Assembly: GCF_018499875.1 (NCBI RefSeq)
Contig: NZ_JAHBAY010000012.1
Location: 62,001-126,000, forward strand
DNA from: Kineosporia corallincola
GTDB taxonomy: Bacteria; Actinomycetota; Actinomycetes; Actinomycetales; Kineosporiaceae
DNA: 64,000 bases
Reading direction: 5' to 3'
The notes beneath the pieces are model-generated. The model made no database searches, was not told the DNA's origin, and saw only the letters and a program-made list of their open reading frames with translations. Positions 1 to 9,091 of the stretch are shown piece after piece. How positions within the stretch are numbered: position 1 is the stretch's first letter; every line of letters starts with the position of its first letter. A program made the position numbers and the translations under genes.

Positions 1-342
1 CGGGTCCTGGAAGATCATCTGCACGTCGCGCCGCAGCGGCCGCAGCTGCGCCGTGGACAGGTGCGCCACGTCGCGGCCCTCCAGCGTGATCGAGCCCTCG
101 GTGGGCTCGTCCAGGCGGGTCAGCAGCCGGCCGGTGGTGGTCTTGCCGCAGCCGGACTCCCCCACCAGGCCCAGGGTCTCGCCCCGGCGCACGCTGAAGT
201 CGATACCGTCCACGGCCTTCACCGCGGCGACCTCACGGCGGAACAGGGCGCCCCGGTTCACCGGGAAGTGCCGCTTCAGGCCCCTGACGTCGAGCAGGAC
301 GTCGGTCTGTGTGCTGGTCTCTTCGACCGTCGGCGTACTCAC
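1..342 (-). CDS. dppF: Peptide/nickel ABC transporter ATP-binding protein, DppF/OppF type (partial)
   Basis: Second ATPase of a peptide-type ABC importer; it powers uptake together with the DppD-like ATPase. Only the first 114 residues lie in the window, because the gene runs off the left edge right after the Q-loop (FQDP, residues 111-114). Walker A is GESGCGKTT at about 61-69. The GTG start overlaps the TGA of the upstream dppD-like gene (GTGA), so the two are translationally coupled. The signature, Walker B and C-terminal oligopeptide-transporter domain would lie outside the window. The substrate cannot be told from sequence; peptide, nickel or another small solute are all possible. Confidence 0.9.
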   Translation of the reverse strand, partial: MSTPTVEETSTQTDVLLDVRGLKRHFPVNRGALFRREVAAVKAVDGIDFSVRRGETLGLVGESGCGKTTTGRLLTRLDEPTEGSITLEGRDVAHLSTAQLRPLRRDVQMIFQDP

Positions 343-1412
343 AGCCGCGGTGACACCTCCTCCGCCCACAACTGGCGGCGCTTGGACGACGAAAGATGGC
401 ACGCCACGCTGTGTCCCGGTTGACCCGGCACGGCGAGCAGCTCGGGCACCTCGGTCAGCGCCCGGCCGTCGGTCTGGTCGTCATAGGGGCAGCGCGGGTT
501 GAACGCACACCCGGTGGGCAGGTTGATCAGGCTCGGCGGGGACCCCGGCACCGGCAGCAGCCGCTCGGCGCGCAGCCGGTCCATGCGCGGCATCGAGCTG
601 AGAAGTCCCCAGGTGTAGGGGTGTTCGGGGGCGTGGAAGATGTCCCGCACCGGCGCGTGCTCGACCGCCTTGCCGCCGTACATCACCAGCACGTCGTCGG
701 CCAGCTCGGCGATCACCCCGAGGTCGTGGGTGATCATGATGACCGCCGACCCGAACTCCTTCTGGAGCCCGCGGATCAGGTCGAGGATCTCGGCCTGCAC
801 GGTCACGTCGAGCGCCGTGGTCGGCTCGTCGGCGATCAGCAGCTCCGGGTCGCAGGCCAGCGCCATCGCGATCATCGCGCGCTGCCGCATACCGCCGGAG
901 AACTGGTGCGGGTAGTCGTCCACCCGCGACGCCGGCTCCGGGATGCCGACCCGGCCGAGCAGGTCGACGGCGTGCTGCCGGGCGGCCTTCCTGCTCACGT
1001 CGTTGTACAGCCGGTACGCCTCGACGATCTGGGCACCGACCTTGAAGTACGGGTGCAGCGACGACAGCGGGTCCTGGAAGATCATCGCCATCTTGCGGCC
1101 CCGCAGCCGGCGCACGAAATCCGCCGGGGCGCGGACCAGCTCGTCGCCGTCCAGCCAGATCTCGCCGGAGACGCGGGCGTTCGTGGTGCGGTGCAGGCCC
1201 ATGATGCCCAGGCTGGACACGCTCTTGCCCGACCCGGACTCGCCGACGATGCCCAGCGTGCGGCCGCGCTCCAGCGAGAAGCTCACTCCGTCGACGGATT
1301 TCACCAGCCCGTCGTCGGTGGGGAAGTGGATCCGCAGGTCCTTCACCTCGAGGAAGGGCCGCTGCGCCACCGTGGCCTGCCCGGCCGTCTGCTCAGCCGT
1401 CTGCTCAGCCAT
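339..1412 (-). CDS. dppD: Peptide/nickel ABC transporter ATP-binding protein, DppD/OppD type
   Basis: ATPase subunit of the importer, 357 residues. Walker A GESGSGKS lies near residues 57-64, the signature FSGGMRQR and Walker B LLIADEPT follow, and the C-terminal oligo_HPY extension carries the usual cysteine cluster ([10 protein letters not shown] and a later ACH). The N-terminus has a short AEQT repeat of no obvious function. The ATG directly follows the TAG of the dppB-like gene, and the stop overlaps the next start, so the genes form one operon. The family is clear; the substrate is not. Confidence 0.92.
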   Translation of the reverse strand: MAEQTAEQTAGQATVAQRPFLEVKDLRIHFPTDDGLVKSVDGVSFSLERGRTLGIVGESGSGKSVSSLGIMGLHRTTNARVSGEIWLDGDELVRAPADFVRRLRGRKMAMIFQDPLSSLHPYFKVGAQIVEAYRLYNDVSRKAARQHAVDLLGRVGIPEPASRVDDYPHQFSGGMRQRAMIAMALACDPELLIADEPTTALDVTVQAEILDLIRGLQKEFGSAVIMITHDLGVIAELADDVLVMYGGKAVEHAPVRDIFHAPEHPYTWGLLSSMPRMDRLRAERLLPVPGSPPSLINLPTGCAFNPRCPYDDQTDGRALTEVPELLAVPGQPGHSVACHLSSSKRRQLWAEEVSPRL

Positions 1413-2426
1413 CTAGAGCCTCACCCTCGGGTCGATCACGGCGTACAGAATGTCGACGACCAGGTTGGCCAGCACCACGAAGGTCGCCGCCAGCATGGTC
1501 ACGCCGAGCACCTTGGGCAGGTCGTTGCTCGACAGCGCCTGCACCGTGTAGGTGCCGAGACCGGGCAGCGAGAAGGTCGATTCGGTGAGGATGGCACCGC
1601 CGATCAGCAGCCCCAGGTCGAGGCCGAAGATGGTGAGCACCGGGGTGAGGGTGGAGCGCAGCGCGTGCTTCAGCACCACGGTGCGCTCGGGCAGGCCCTT
1701 CGCCCGGGCGGTGCGGATGTAGTCCTCGTTCATCGTCTCGAGCATGCCCGCCCGGGTCAGCCGGGCGTACCCGGCCGCGTAGAGGAAGGACAGCGTGATC
1801 CAGGGCAGGATCAGGTCGTAGGCCCACTCGGCCGGATTCTCCAGCAGCGGCGTGTAACTGCCGCCGCCGGGGAAGATGCCGAGCGTGTAGCTGAACACCG
1901 AAAGGGCCAGCAGGCCAGTGAAGAACACCGGCAGCGACACCCCGGCCAGGGCAACCGCCATCGCCGCCCGGTCGAACACGGTGCCCCGGCGCAGCGCCGA
2001 CAGCACGCCGGTGCCGACGCCGGTGACCAGCCAGAGCGCGGCCGCGCCGACCGCCAGCGACAGTGTCACCGGCAGCCGGTCGAGCAGCTCGGGCAGCACC
2101 GCGTTCTGGTCGATGAAGGAGTAGCCCAGGCACGGGGCCGGGCAGTCCTCCGGGGTGGACCCGCCCAGGTCGTAGGTGCGGCCCGCGAAGATGCCCTTCA
2201 CGAAGTCGCCGTACTGCACCCAGATCGGGTCGGTGAAGCCGAGCTGCTCGGCCCGCTGGTGCACCTGCTCGGCACCGGCCGACTTGCCCACGTAGCGCGA
2301 GGCCAGGTCGTCCGGGCCGGCCCCGGCCAGCCTCGGCACCAGGAAGAAGATCGCGAAGGTGATGAGGCTGACCAGGGTCAGGATGACGACGGCGGCGGCC
2401 AAGCGCCGTGCGATGAACGCTGTCAC
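1413..2426 (-). CDS. dppB: Peptide/nickel ABC transporter permease, DppB/OppB type
   Basis: Inner-membrane permease of 337 residues. An N-terminal hydrophobic segment (about residues 8-32) is followed by a periplasmic-facing loop and the BPD_transp_1 core, whose EAA-like loop contains RTARAKGLPE. A GAGAGGA Shine-Dalgarno precedes the GTG start by about 8 nt. It pairs with the DppC-like permease further upstream. Unusually, the binding-protein gene sits between the two permease genes. Confidence 0.92.
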   Translation of the reverse strand: MTAFIARRLAAAVVILTLVSLITFAIFFLVPRLAGAGPDDLASRYVGKSAGAEQVHQRAEQLGFTDPIWVQYGDFVKGIFAGRTYDLGGSTPEDCPAPCLGYSFIDQNAVLPELLDRLPVTLSLAVGAAALWLVTGVGTGVLSALRRGTVFDRAAMAVALAGVSLPVFFTGLLALSVFSYTLGIFPGGGSYTPLLENPAEWAYDLILPWITLSFLYAAGYARLTRAGMLETMNEDYIRTARAKGLPERTVVLKHALRSTLTPVLTIFGLDLGLLIGGAILTESTFSLPGLGTYTVQALSSNDLPKVLGVTMLAATFVVLANLVVDILYAVIDPRVRL

Positions 2427-2492
2427 TGCCCAGTCCTCTCCGGTCGCCGCCGTCGGTGGTTCATCGTGTTCCCGTTACCTTTCCGGAGCCGG

Positions 2493-4253
2493 TCAGTCCT
2501 GCGCCACGCCGAGCGCGGCGAAGTCGTAACCGTCGTAGCTGCTGGTGACGAACACATTGGTCAGGTTGGCCGGCCGGTAGAGCAGGACCTTGGCCCACAC
2601 ACCCGGGTACACCCAGGCGCCGTCCATGACCTTCTTGTCGATGTCGCCCCAGGTCTGCTGCCGCTTCGCGTCGTCGGTCTCGTTCACGGCCGCGTCGATC
2701 ATCGAGTCGATCTCCGGGTCGCGGACGCTCAGGTTGGACGCGCCGCCGCTCTCCCGGATCACCCGGCTGTCGACCAGCTGGGCCAGGAAGCCGTAACCGT
2801 CCGGCCAGTCGGCCGCCCAGCCGTTGGCCATCAGGCCGAGGCCCTCCTTCTTGGCGAACGACGGCTTGCCGGCGTAGAGCGCGAAGTAGTCGCTCTGCGG
2901 GTAGGGCTTGAGCGTCAGCTTGATGCCGACCTTGGCCAGCGCCTGCTGCATCGACTCGGCGGCGGCCTTCTCGGCCGGGCGCTCGGCGCGGTAGCTGTAG
3001 CTGGTCTCGAAACCGTCGGGCTGGCCGCAGGCGGCGAGCGCCTCCTTGGCCTTGGCGATGCCGTCGGCCTCGTCCTTGACCGGGTAGGTGTCGAGCTTCT
3101 TCTGACCCGGGATGGTCGGCGGGAGCAGGCCGGTGGCCACGTCGCCGCCACCGATCGAGCCGCCGAAAGCGGTCTGGTAGCCGGTGCGGTCGGCCGCGTA
3201 GATCACGGCCTGACGGCACTCGATCTTGTCGAACGGCGCCACCTCACCGTTGATCGAGGTGAACCAGGTGCGGTTGATGGGCGCGGCGTCGGTGTACTTC
3301 TTCTTCTGCGGGTCGGCCAGCACCTGGGCCCGGGCGGCCGCGCCGACACCGAGGTTGGCGACGTTCACGTCCAGGTCACCGGAGAGCAGGCGCTGGTCGA
3401 TGTCGTCGGCGTTGACGTTGAGGGCCACCTCGATGGTGTCCGGCAGGGCCGGGCGCACCTCGTCGGTGGAGGCGTCCCACTGGTCGTTGCGCACCAGGGT
3501 GAAGCTCTTGCCGTCCTGGTAGTCGGAGAACTTGTACGGCCCGGACGAGACCACCTCGGTCTTGTACTTGGAACCGGTGTCCTTGTCCTTCGGCACCGGG
3601 GCGGTGGCCGGCAGGGCGGCGAAGTTGTCGAACCCGCTGAACGGCTGGTTCAGGTGGAAGACGATGGTCTTGTCGTCCGGGGTCTCGATCGAGTCCAGGC
3701 CCTTGTCGTCCTTGTAGACGGAGTAGCCCTCGGGCACGTCCTCGAGGAAGTCGTTGAAGTACGTGGGCCCGTGCGGGAACGTCTCCTTGTCGAGCGACCG
3801 CTCCACCGCGTACTTCACGTCGGCCGACGTGATCGGGGTGCCGTCCTCGAACTTGATGCCGTCCTTCAGCGTGTAGGTCCAGGTCTTCGCGTCGTCCGAC
3901 GGCTCGCCCAGGCCGGTGGCCAGGTCCGGCACCGGGGTGGCGCCCTCGGCGCCCGGGGCGGACTTGTAGGTCACCAGGGTGCGCGCGTAGTAGCGGGCGA
4001 AGTCCCAGCCGTAGGCGTAGTACGTGTCGCCGGGGTCGAGCGAGTCCCAGTCACCGGGGTTGGCGAAGCGGATCGTTCCCCCCTTGGCGTCGGACGGGTT
4101 CACGACCTGGTCGATACCCGCGCCGAAGGCGGCATCGGCACCGCTGCCACCGCCCTCGGCCCCGTCGTCGGAGGACCCCCCGCCGCACGCCGCCAGGCCG
4201 ACCGCCAGGGCGGCGGCAGCGGCGACGGCGCCGATCGTGCGCCTACTTCTCAT
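2493..4253 (-). CDS. dppA: ABC transporter substrate-binding lipoprotein, family 5 (DppA/OppA type)
   Basis: Extracellular solute-binding protein of the importer, about 586 residues, the usual size for SBP_bac_5. The signal peptide MRSRRTIGAV... ends in the lipobox LAAC with the lipidated cysteine at residue 23, followed by a Gly/Ser/Asp-rich linker. The chosen ATG has AAGGTGG about 8 nt upstream; an in-frame GTG six codons earlier is also possible. Family features include the N-terminal WDSLDPGDTYY region and a WTYTLKDGIKFEDGTP block. The ligand is not predictable. Confidence 0.92.
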   Translation of the reverse strand: MRSRRTIGAVAAAAALAVGLAACGGGSSDDGAEGGGSGADAAFGAGIDQVVNPSDAKGGTIRFANPGDWDSLDPGDTYYAYGWDFARYYARTLVTYKSAPGAEGATPVPDLATGLGEPSDDAKTWTYTLKDGIKFEDGTPITSADVKYAVERSLDKETFPHGPTYFNDFLEDVPEGYSVYKDDKGLDSIETPDDKTIVFHLNQPFSGFDNFAALPATAPVPKDKDTGSKYKTEVVSSGPYKFSDYQDGKSFTLVRNDQWDASTDEVRPALPDTIEVALNVNADDIDQRLLSGDLDVNVANLGVGAAARAQVLADPQKKKYTDAAPINRTWFTSINGEVAPFDKIECRQAVIYAADRTGYQTAFGGSIGGGDVATGLLPPTIPGQKKLDTYPVKDEADGIAKAKEALAACGQPDGFETSYSYRAERPAEKAAAESMQQALAKVGIKLTLKPYPQSDYFALYAGKPSFAKKEGLGLMANGWAADWPDGYGFLAQLVDSRVIRESGGASNLSVRDPEIDSMIDAAVNETDDAKRQQTWGDIDKKVMDGAWVYPGVWAKVLLYRPANLTNVFVTSSYDGYDFAALGVAQD

Positions 4254-4342
4254 GGTGTGGACCACCTTCACCTCGTCACTCGGAATTTCCTCGAAATCCC
4301 TGGCAGGGGAACGACTACGGGCCCCCGCTTCCGGAGTGGTGC

Positions 4343-5338
4343 TCAGCGGGCGCGGGGATCGAGGGCGTCCCTCAGGCCGTCGCCGAAGATGTTGAACGCG
4401 AGCACGGTGACGAAGATCGCGACACCGGGCACCATCATGAACGTGGGATCGACGCTGTAGTACGTGGTGGCCGCGGAGAGCATGCCGCCCCAGGTGGCCG
4501 TGGGTGGGCGCACGCCCACCCCGAGGTACGACAGCGCGGCCTCGAACAGGATGTTCGTGGGGATCAGCAGGGTGGCGTAGACCAGGATCGGCGCGGCCAG
4601 GTTGGGCAGCAGCTCGCGGAACAGGATGTACGGCGTGCGCGCCCCGAGACTGCGTGCGGCGTCGACGAACTCACGTTCGCGCAACGACAGCGTCTGCCCC
4701 CGCACGATCCGGCCGATGTAGGGCCAGTTGAAGAAGCCGATGATGAAGATCAGCAGGGCGATGCGCAGGGCGTCGCCGTTCAGGCCGAACGCGCGGTCGG
4801 GCACCACCCCGGCCAGGGCCAGGGCGAACACCAGGATCGGGAACGCCAGGAAGAGGTCCATGGTGCGGCTGATCAGGGTGTCGACCCAGCGCCCGTAGTA
4901 GCCCGCGACCACACCGAGCACGGTGCCGATGACCACCGACAGCAGGGTGGCCAGGAACGCGATGAGCAACGAGATGCGGGCGCCGTAGACGACCCGGCTG
5001 AACAGGTCGCGGCCGTTCACCGGTTCCACGCCGAGCAGGTGGTCGCCGCTGATGCCGCCCCACCGGCCGATCGGCATGGACAGGTTCGGGTCGATCTGGT
5101 CGGCGTGGAACTCGTTCGGCGGGTGCCCGAGCAGCTTCACCACCAGCGGCGCGAAGATCGCGACGAGGACCAGCACGACGATCAGCACGCCACCGGCCAG
5201 CGCCCAGCGGTCGCGCTTGAGCCGGGTCCAGGCGATCTGGGTGAGGGAGCGCCCCTGGATGGCCACTCCGCCACCGGCGAGGACGGCCTCCGGCTGGGCG
5301 TCGGTGGCACCCCCGGGGACGTCGAGCGGAGCGGTCAT
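4343..5338 (-). CDS. dppC: Peptide/nickel ABC transporter permease, DppC/OppC type
   Basis: First gene of the operon, 331 residues. It has the OppC_N segment (residues about 30-75, with one membrane helix) and the BPD_transp_1 domain with an EAA loop around EFVDAARSLGAR. The ATG is preceded by GGGGAG at about 10 nt. Its position ahead of the binding protein, with dppB after it, departs from the common A-B-C-D-F order. All five genes are closely spaced on one strand and are probably co-transcribed from the 354-bp upstream gap. Confidence 0.92.
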   Translation of the reverse strand: MTAPLDVPGGATDAQPEAVLAGGGVAIQGRSLTQIAWTRLKRDRWALAGGVLIVVLVLVAIFAPLVVKLLGHPPNEFHADQIDPNLSMPIGRWGGISGDHLLGVEPVNGRDLFSRVVYGARISLLIAFLATLLSVVIGTVLGVVAGYYGRWVDTLISRTMDLFLAFPILVFALALAGVVPDRAFGLNGDALRIALLIFIIGFFNWPYIGRIVRGQTLSLREREFVDAARSLGARTPYILFRELLPNLAAPILVYATLLIPTNILFEAALSYLGVGVRPPTATWGGMLSAATTYYSVDPTFMMVPGVAIFVTVLAFNIFGDGLRDALDPRAR

Positions 5339-5692
5339 GCGGGTCGTACTCCCCTTCGGGTCGGTGGAACGGCGCTGACGGGATGTGCCCGTTCGAGGGC
5401 TGGAACACGCTATGGCCTGAAAACGACCTGAATGTAAAACTTGTTGTGACCTGTGAGTTTCGGTGCACGTTAGCCAGTTGACCGGGGTCTGGCCAGTAAG
5501 GTTGCCCTTAGTTCGCCCGATATGTCACGCCTGTGCAGAGCCTGTCACATGATTGTGATGATCCGGCCACATCGGTGACATGCGGACATCGCGACCCGTC
5601 GACGTCCCGAGATCCGCTCCGGCACAGGCGAACTCCGGTCACCGGGGGTGCCTCTCCGATCACCCTGCGCGCCGGTGGCCCGCCGGCCGGCG
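5339..5692. other. Intergenic region upstream of the dpp-like operon
   Basis: This gap of 354 bases holds no credible gene. It includes an unusually A/T-rich stretch (about 5410-5570), the likely home of the operon promoter on the minus strand; a TACATT hexamer on that strand near 5431-5436 is one weak -10 candidate. An inverted repeat TCACA-N4-TGTGA lies at 5545-5558 and could be an operator. The gap also follows the stop of the GntP gene, but I see no strong terminator hairpin. Confidence 0.5.
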
Positions 5693-7171
5693 TCAGACCA
5701 CCGGCGCCAGCAGCAGCACCCCGGCCAGCCCGAGCACCGAGATCAGCGTCTCCATCACCGACCAGGTGCGCAGCGTCTGCCCCACGGTGAGCCCGAGATA
5801 CTCCTTCACGAGCCAGAAACCGGCATCGTTGACATGCGAGAAGAACAGCGAGCCGGACCCGATCGCCAGCACCAGCAGCGCCACCCCGGGACTGCTCTGC
5901 GTGGCGGCGAGCGGTGCCACGATGCCGGCCGAGGTGATCGTCGCGACCGTGGCCGAGCCGGTCGCCACCCGGATGCCGACGGCGACCAGCCAGCCCAGCA
6001 GCAACGGCGACAGATCGGCGTCACGCGCGGCGCCGGCGATCACCTCGCCGACCCCGGCGTCGATCAGCACCTGCTTGAAACCGCCTCCGGCGGCGACGAT
6101 CAGGAGGATCGCGGCGATCGGCGGCAGGGCCCCGGCCACGCTCCCGGAGACCCGGGCGCGGTCCATCCCGGTGGCGAACCCCAGCGTGAACATCGCGACC
6201 AGCGTGCCGGCCAGCAGCGCGACCAGCGGCTCGCCGGCCACCTCCAGCGCCTCGCGCACCGCGTCGCCCTCGTCGAGCGTCAGCTCACCGACCGCGCGCA
6301 CGAGCATGAGGACGACGGGTAGCAGGACGGTCGCCACCGCGGGCCAGAATCCCGGCCTCCTGGGCGTCCCGGCGTCTTCGTCGGAACCAGGGACGACGGA
6401 ACCGCCCGCGCCGGGCCCGGCCGCGGTCCTCTCGTCGTCCCCCGTTCTGTTCCGGTCCGAGATCCCCGACGCGGGAACGAGTTCCGGCGGGGCCTCGGCG
6501 ACGACCGAGCGGGAGACCAGGCTCGCGAACACCGGCCCGGCGAGGATCACCGTGGGCACGGCGATCACCAGACCGAACAGCAGGGTGAGACCGAGGTCGG
6601 CATCCAGGGCGCTGACGGCGGCCAGCGGGCCCGGGTGCGGCGGCACCAGGCCGTGCAGCACCGACAGGCCGGCCAGGGCGGGGATCGCCACCTTCAGCAG
6701 CGGCACGCCGGTGCGGCTCGCGACCAGCAGCACGACCGGGACCAGCAGCACCACGCCGATCTCGAAGAACAGCGGCAGGCCGATCAGCGCCGCCACCCCG
6801 GCCATCGCCCAGGGCAGCCGGGAGGCCGGCACCCGGCCCACCACCCGGTCGACGATCCGGTCGGCGCCGCCGGAGTCGGCCAGCAGCGCACCGATCATGT
6901 TGCCCAGGGCGATCAGCAGGCCGACGGTGCCGGCGGTGGCGCCCACGCCGTCGGTGAAACTGTCCACGGTGTCCGCGACGCCCAGGCCGCCGCTCACCCC
7001 GAGCACCGCCGAGCCGAGCACCAGGGCGAGGAACGGATGCAGTTTCGCCAGCGCGATCAGCAGCACGACGGTGGCGATGCCGAGCACCACGGCGGTGACC
7101 AGCCGGGCGTCCCCGGCGACCGGCTCGGTGGACTGAGCGAGAACCGGGGCGAGCATGGGCAGCGGCGTCAC
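5693..7171 (-). CDS. GntP-family gluconate:H+ symporter
   Basis: Polytopic permease of the GntP family, 492 residues with the chosen start. The N-terminus LHPFLALVLGS, the segment GLPLFFEIGVVLLVPVV and the C-terminal SHVNDAGFWLVKEYLGLTVGQTLRTWSVMETLIS block are characteristic of the family. The GTG start has a strong AGGAGG four nt upstream; a longer open frame would add 49 residues without membrane character. A hydrophilic loop of about 60 residues splits the protein in the middle. No gluconate kinase or GntR regulator is adjacent, so another sugar acid could be the substrate. Confidence 0.88.
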   Translation of the reverse strand: MTPLPMLAPVLAQSTEPVAGDARLVTAVVLGIATVVLLIALAKLHPFLALVLGSAVLGVSGGLGVADTVDSFTDGVGATAGTVGLLIALGNMIGALLADSGGADRIVDRVVGRVPASRLPWAMAGVAALIGLPLFFEIGVVLLVPVVLLVASRTGVPLLKVAIPALAGLSVLHGLVPPHPGPLAAVSALDADLGLTLLFGLVIAVPTVILAGPVFASLVSRSVVAEAPPELVPASGISDRNRTGDDERTAAGPGAGGSVVPGSDEDAGTPRRPGFWPAVATVLLPVVLMLVRAVGELTLDEGDAVREALEVAGEPLVALLAGTLVAMFTLGFATGMDRARVSGSVAGALPPIAAILLIVAAGGGFKQVLIDAGVGEVIAGAARDADLSPLLLGWLVAVGIRVATGSATVATITSAGIVAPLAATQSSPGVALLVLAIGSGSLFFSHVNDAGFWLVKEYLGLTVGQTLRTWSVMETLISVLGLAGVLLLAPVV

Positions 7172-7350
7172 GGGACCTCCTCGTCCGGGCCAGTACCGCG
7201 TGCACTGTAAGCATCCGGCGCCCCTTGGTGCATTTCGAGGCTTTTGCCGGGTGGGCCGCCGACCCGGCGCCGACCGGGTGATGTTCCGGCGGGACGCCCG
7301 CGTGAACTCCCGGTGCACAGTCGCGACACAGGCCGGGTCCAGGGGAAACT

Positions 7351-7373
7351 AAGTGGAATATGCCTCTCCACTT
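7351..7373 (+). promoter_or_regulatory. Probable TetR operator upstream of the DHA2 exporter
   Basis: A perfect inverted repeat AAGTGGA-N9-TCCACTT. A second TTCCACT half-site follows at 7372-7378, and a further TCCACTT at 7400-7406. A -10-like TAGGGT sits at 7378-7383, so a bound repressor would block the promoter. The cognate regulator is inferred to be the TetR gene just downstream of the exporter. Confidence 0.6.
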
Positions 7374-7422
7374 CCACTAGGGTGTTCCGGAAACCTCTCT
7401 CCACTTTCTTCCCGGGGAATCG

Positions 7423-9039
7423 ATGTCCACCACAGAACCTGGTCGCGACGCGGCCGAACCGTCCTACGGCAGCCCGGAGCCCGGTGCTCCCGCCGCCACC
7501 GCCCCGGCGGGCGACGCACCCCAGGGTCTCGACCGCGGGCTGCTGCTCGTGGCGTCCTGCGTGGTGCTCGGCGCCATCATGTCGATTCTCGACGTCACGG
7601 TCGTCAACGTGGCGCTGCCCGCCCTGGTCTCCGACTTCGACACCAGCCTGGCCACGATCCAGTGGGTGGCCACCGGCTACACCCTGGCCCTGGCCACGGT
7701 GATCCCGCTGACCGGCTGGGGCGCCGAGCGTTTCGGCACCAAGCGGCTCTACATGACCTCGATCTTCCTGTTCGTGGTCGGCTCGGTGCTGTCCGGCTTC
7801 GCCTGGAACGACACCTCCCTCATCGTCTTCCGGGTGCTCCAGGGCCTCGGCGGCGGCATGGTGATGCCGGCCGGCATGACCATCCTGACCCGCGCCGCCG
7901 GCCCGCAGCGGCTCGGCCGGGTGATGGCCGTCATGGGCGTGCCCATGCTGCTCGGCCCGATCCTCGGCCCGATCCTCGGTGGCTGGCTGGTCGAAGACTT
8001 CAGCTGGCGCTGGATCTTCTTCATCAACGCCCCGATCGGCGCGCTCGCGCTGTTCCTGTCCGCGCGCATCCTGCCGAAAGACGTTCCCACGCCCGGGCAC
8101 CGGCTGGACTGGCTGGGCCTGGCCCTGCTCTCCCCCGGTCTCGCCCTGCTGATCTACGGCCTGGCCGAATCCTCCGAGAAGAGCGGCTTCGGGCACGCCG
8201 TCGTGATCGGCCCGATGATCGCCGGCGCCGTGCTGCTGGCCGTCTTCGTCTGGCACGCCCTGCGTGACCCCGACGAGGCGCTGATCGACCTGCGCCTGTT
8301 CGCCAACCGGGTGTTCGCGGCCTCGTCGGTCACCATGCTGCTGATGATCATCTCGGTGTTCGGCGGCATGCTGCTGCTGCCGCTGTACCTCCAGCAGGTG
8401 CGCGGCGAGGGCGCTTTCGACACCGGCCTGCTGCTGGCACCGCAGGGTGTGGGCGCGATGATCGCGATGCCGATCGCCGGCACCCTGGTCGACCGCACCG
8501 GCGTCGGCCGGGTCGCCCCGGTGGGCCTGCTCTGCGTGGCCATCTCGTTCGTCGGCCTCACCCAGATCACCTCCGACACGTCGTACTGGACGCTGTCGGG
8601 CTGGCTGTTCCTCATGGGTGTCGGCATGGGCTTCTCGATGATGCCGCTGATGACCGGCGCCATGCAGACGCTGCGTCACGCCGCGGTGGCCAAGGCCAGC
8701 ACCACGCTGAACATCATCCAGCAGACCGGTTCCTCCATCGGCACCGCGGTGATGGTCGTCATCGTCACCGCCGCCATCAAGGACCGGGTGCCGGCCGAGG
8801 CGCTCGCCGCCCAGGCCGCCGTCACCGCCGACCCGTCGAAGGCCCAGGACCCGTCGGTGCTGGCGGGTCTCCAGCAGCTCGCGATGCGCTCCGCCGAGGC
8901 GTTCGGCCACACCTTCTGGTGGGCCACGGCCATGGTCGCCGTCGCCTTCGTCGTCGCCCTGGTGCTGCTGCCCAAGAGCAAGCCCCAGCTCAGCGACGAA
9001 GAGGCCGCGGAGATGCAGGCCCACATGATGATGGGCTGA
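7423..9039 (+). CDS. DHA2-family (EmrB/QacA-type) MFS drug exporter
   Basis: Proton-driven multidrug exporter of 538 residues with about 14 membrane helices. Motif A appears as GWGAERFGTKRLY in the first cytoplasmic loop and the antiporter motif C as GPILGPILGGWLV in helix 5. The N-terminal ~45 residues are hydrophilic and Pro/Ala-rich. A TetR regulator follows 52 bp downstream on the same strand, and a palindromic operator lies upstream, so induction by a drug ligand is likely. Substrate unknown. Confidence 0.92.
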   Translation: MSTTEPGRDAAEPSYGSPEPGAPAATAPAGDAPQGLDRGLLLVASCVVLGAIMSILDVTVVNVALPALVSDFDTSLATIQWVATGYTLALATVIPLTGWGAERFGTKRLYMTSIFLFVVGSVLSGFAWNDTSLIVFRVLQGLGGGMVMPAGMTILTRAAGPQRLGRVMAVMGVPMLLGPILGPILGGWLVEDFSWRWIFFINAPIGALALFLSARILPKDVPTPGHRLDWLGLALLSPGLALLIYGLAESSEKSGFGHAVVIGPMIAGAVLLAVFVWHALRDPDEALIDLRLFANRVFAASSVTMLLMIISVFGGMLLLPLYLQQVRGEGAFDTGLLLAPQGVGAMIAMPIAGTLVDRTGVGRVAPVGLLCVAISFVGLTQITSDTSYWTLSGWLFLMGVGMGFSMMPLMTGAMQTLRHAAVAKASTTLNIIQQTGSSIGTAVMVVIVTAAIKDRVPAEALAAQAAVTADPSKAQDPSVLAGLQQLAMRSAEAFGHTFWWATAMVAVAFVVALVLLPKSKPQLSDEEAAEMQAHMMMG

Positions 9040-9091
9040 CCGGTACCCAGATCATGACCAGCACAGTGCCTTTCCCCCGGGAGCTGCGGCG

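Noticed and set aside
396-4460. Very long open frame opposite the dpp-like operon (1354 codons).
   Set aside because: It is antisense to five well-recognised genes, and its His/Gln/Arg/Val-rich translation is the usual shadow of GC-rich coding DNA.
5545-5558. TCACA-N4-TGTGA read as a CRP site.
   Set aside because: CRP sites have the half-sites in the opposite order (TGTGA-N6-TCACA). Kept only as an unspecified inverted repeat.
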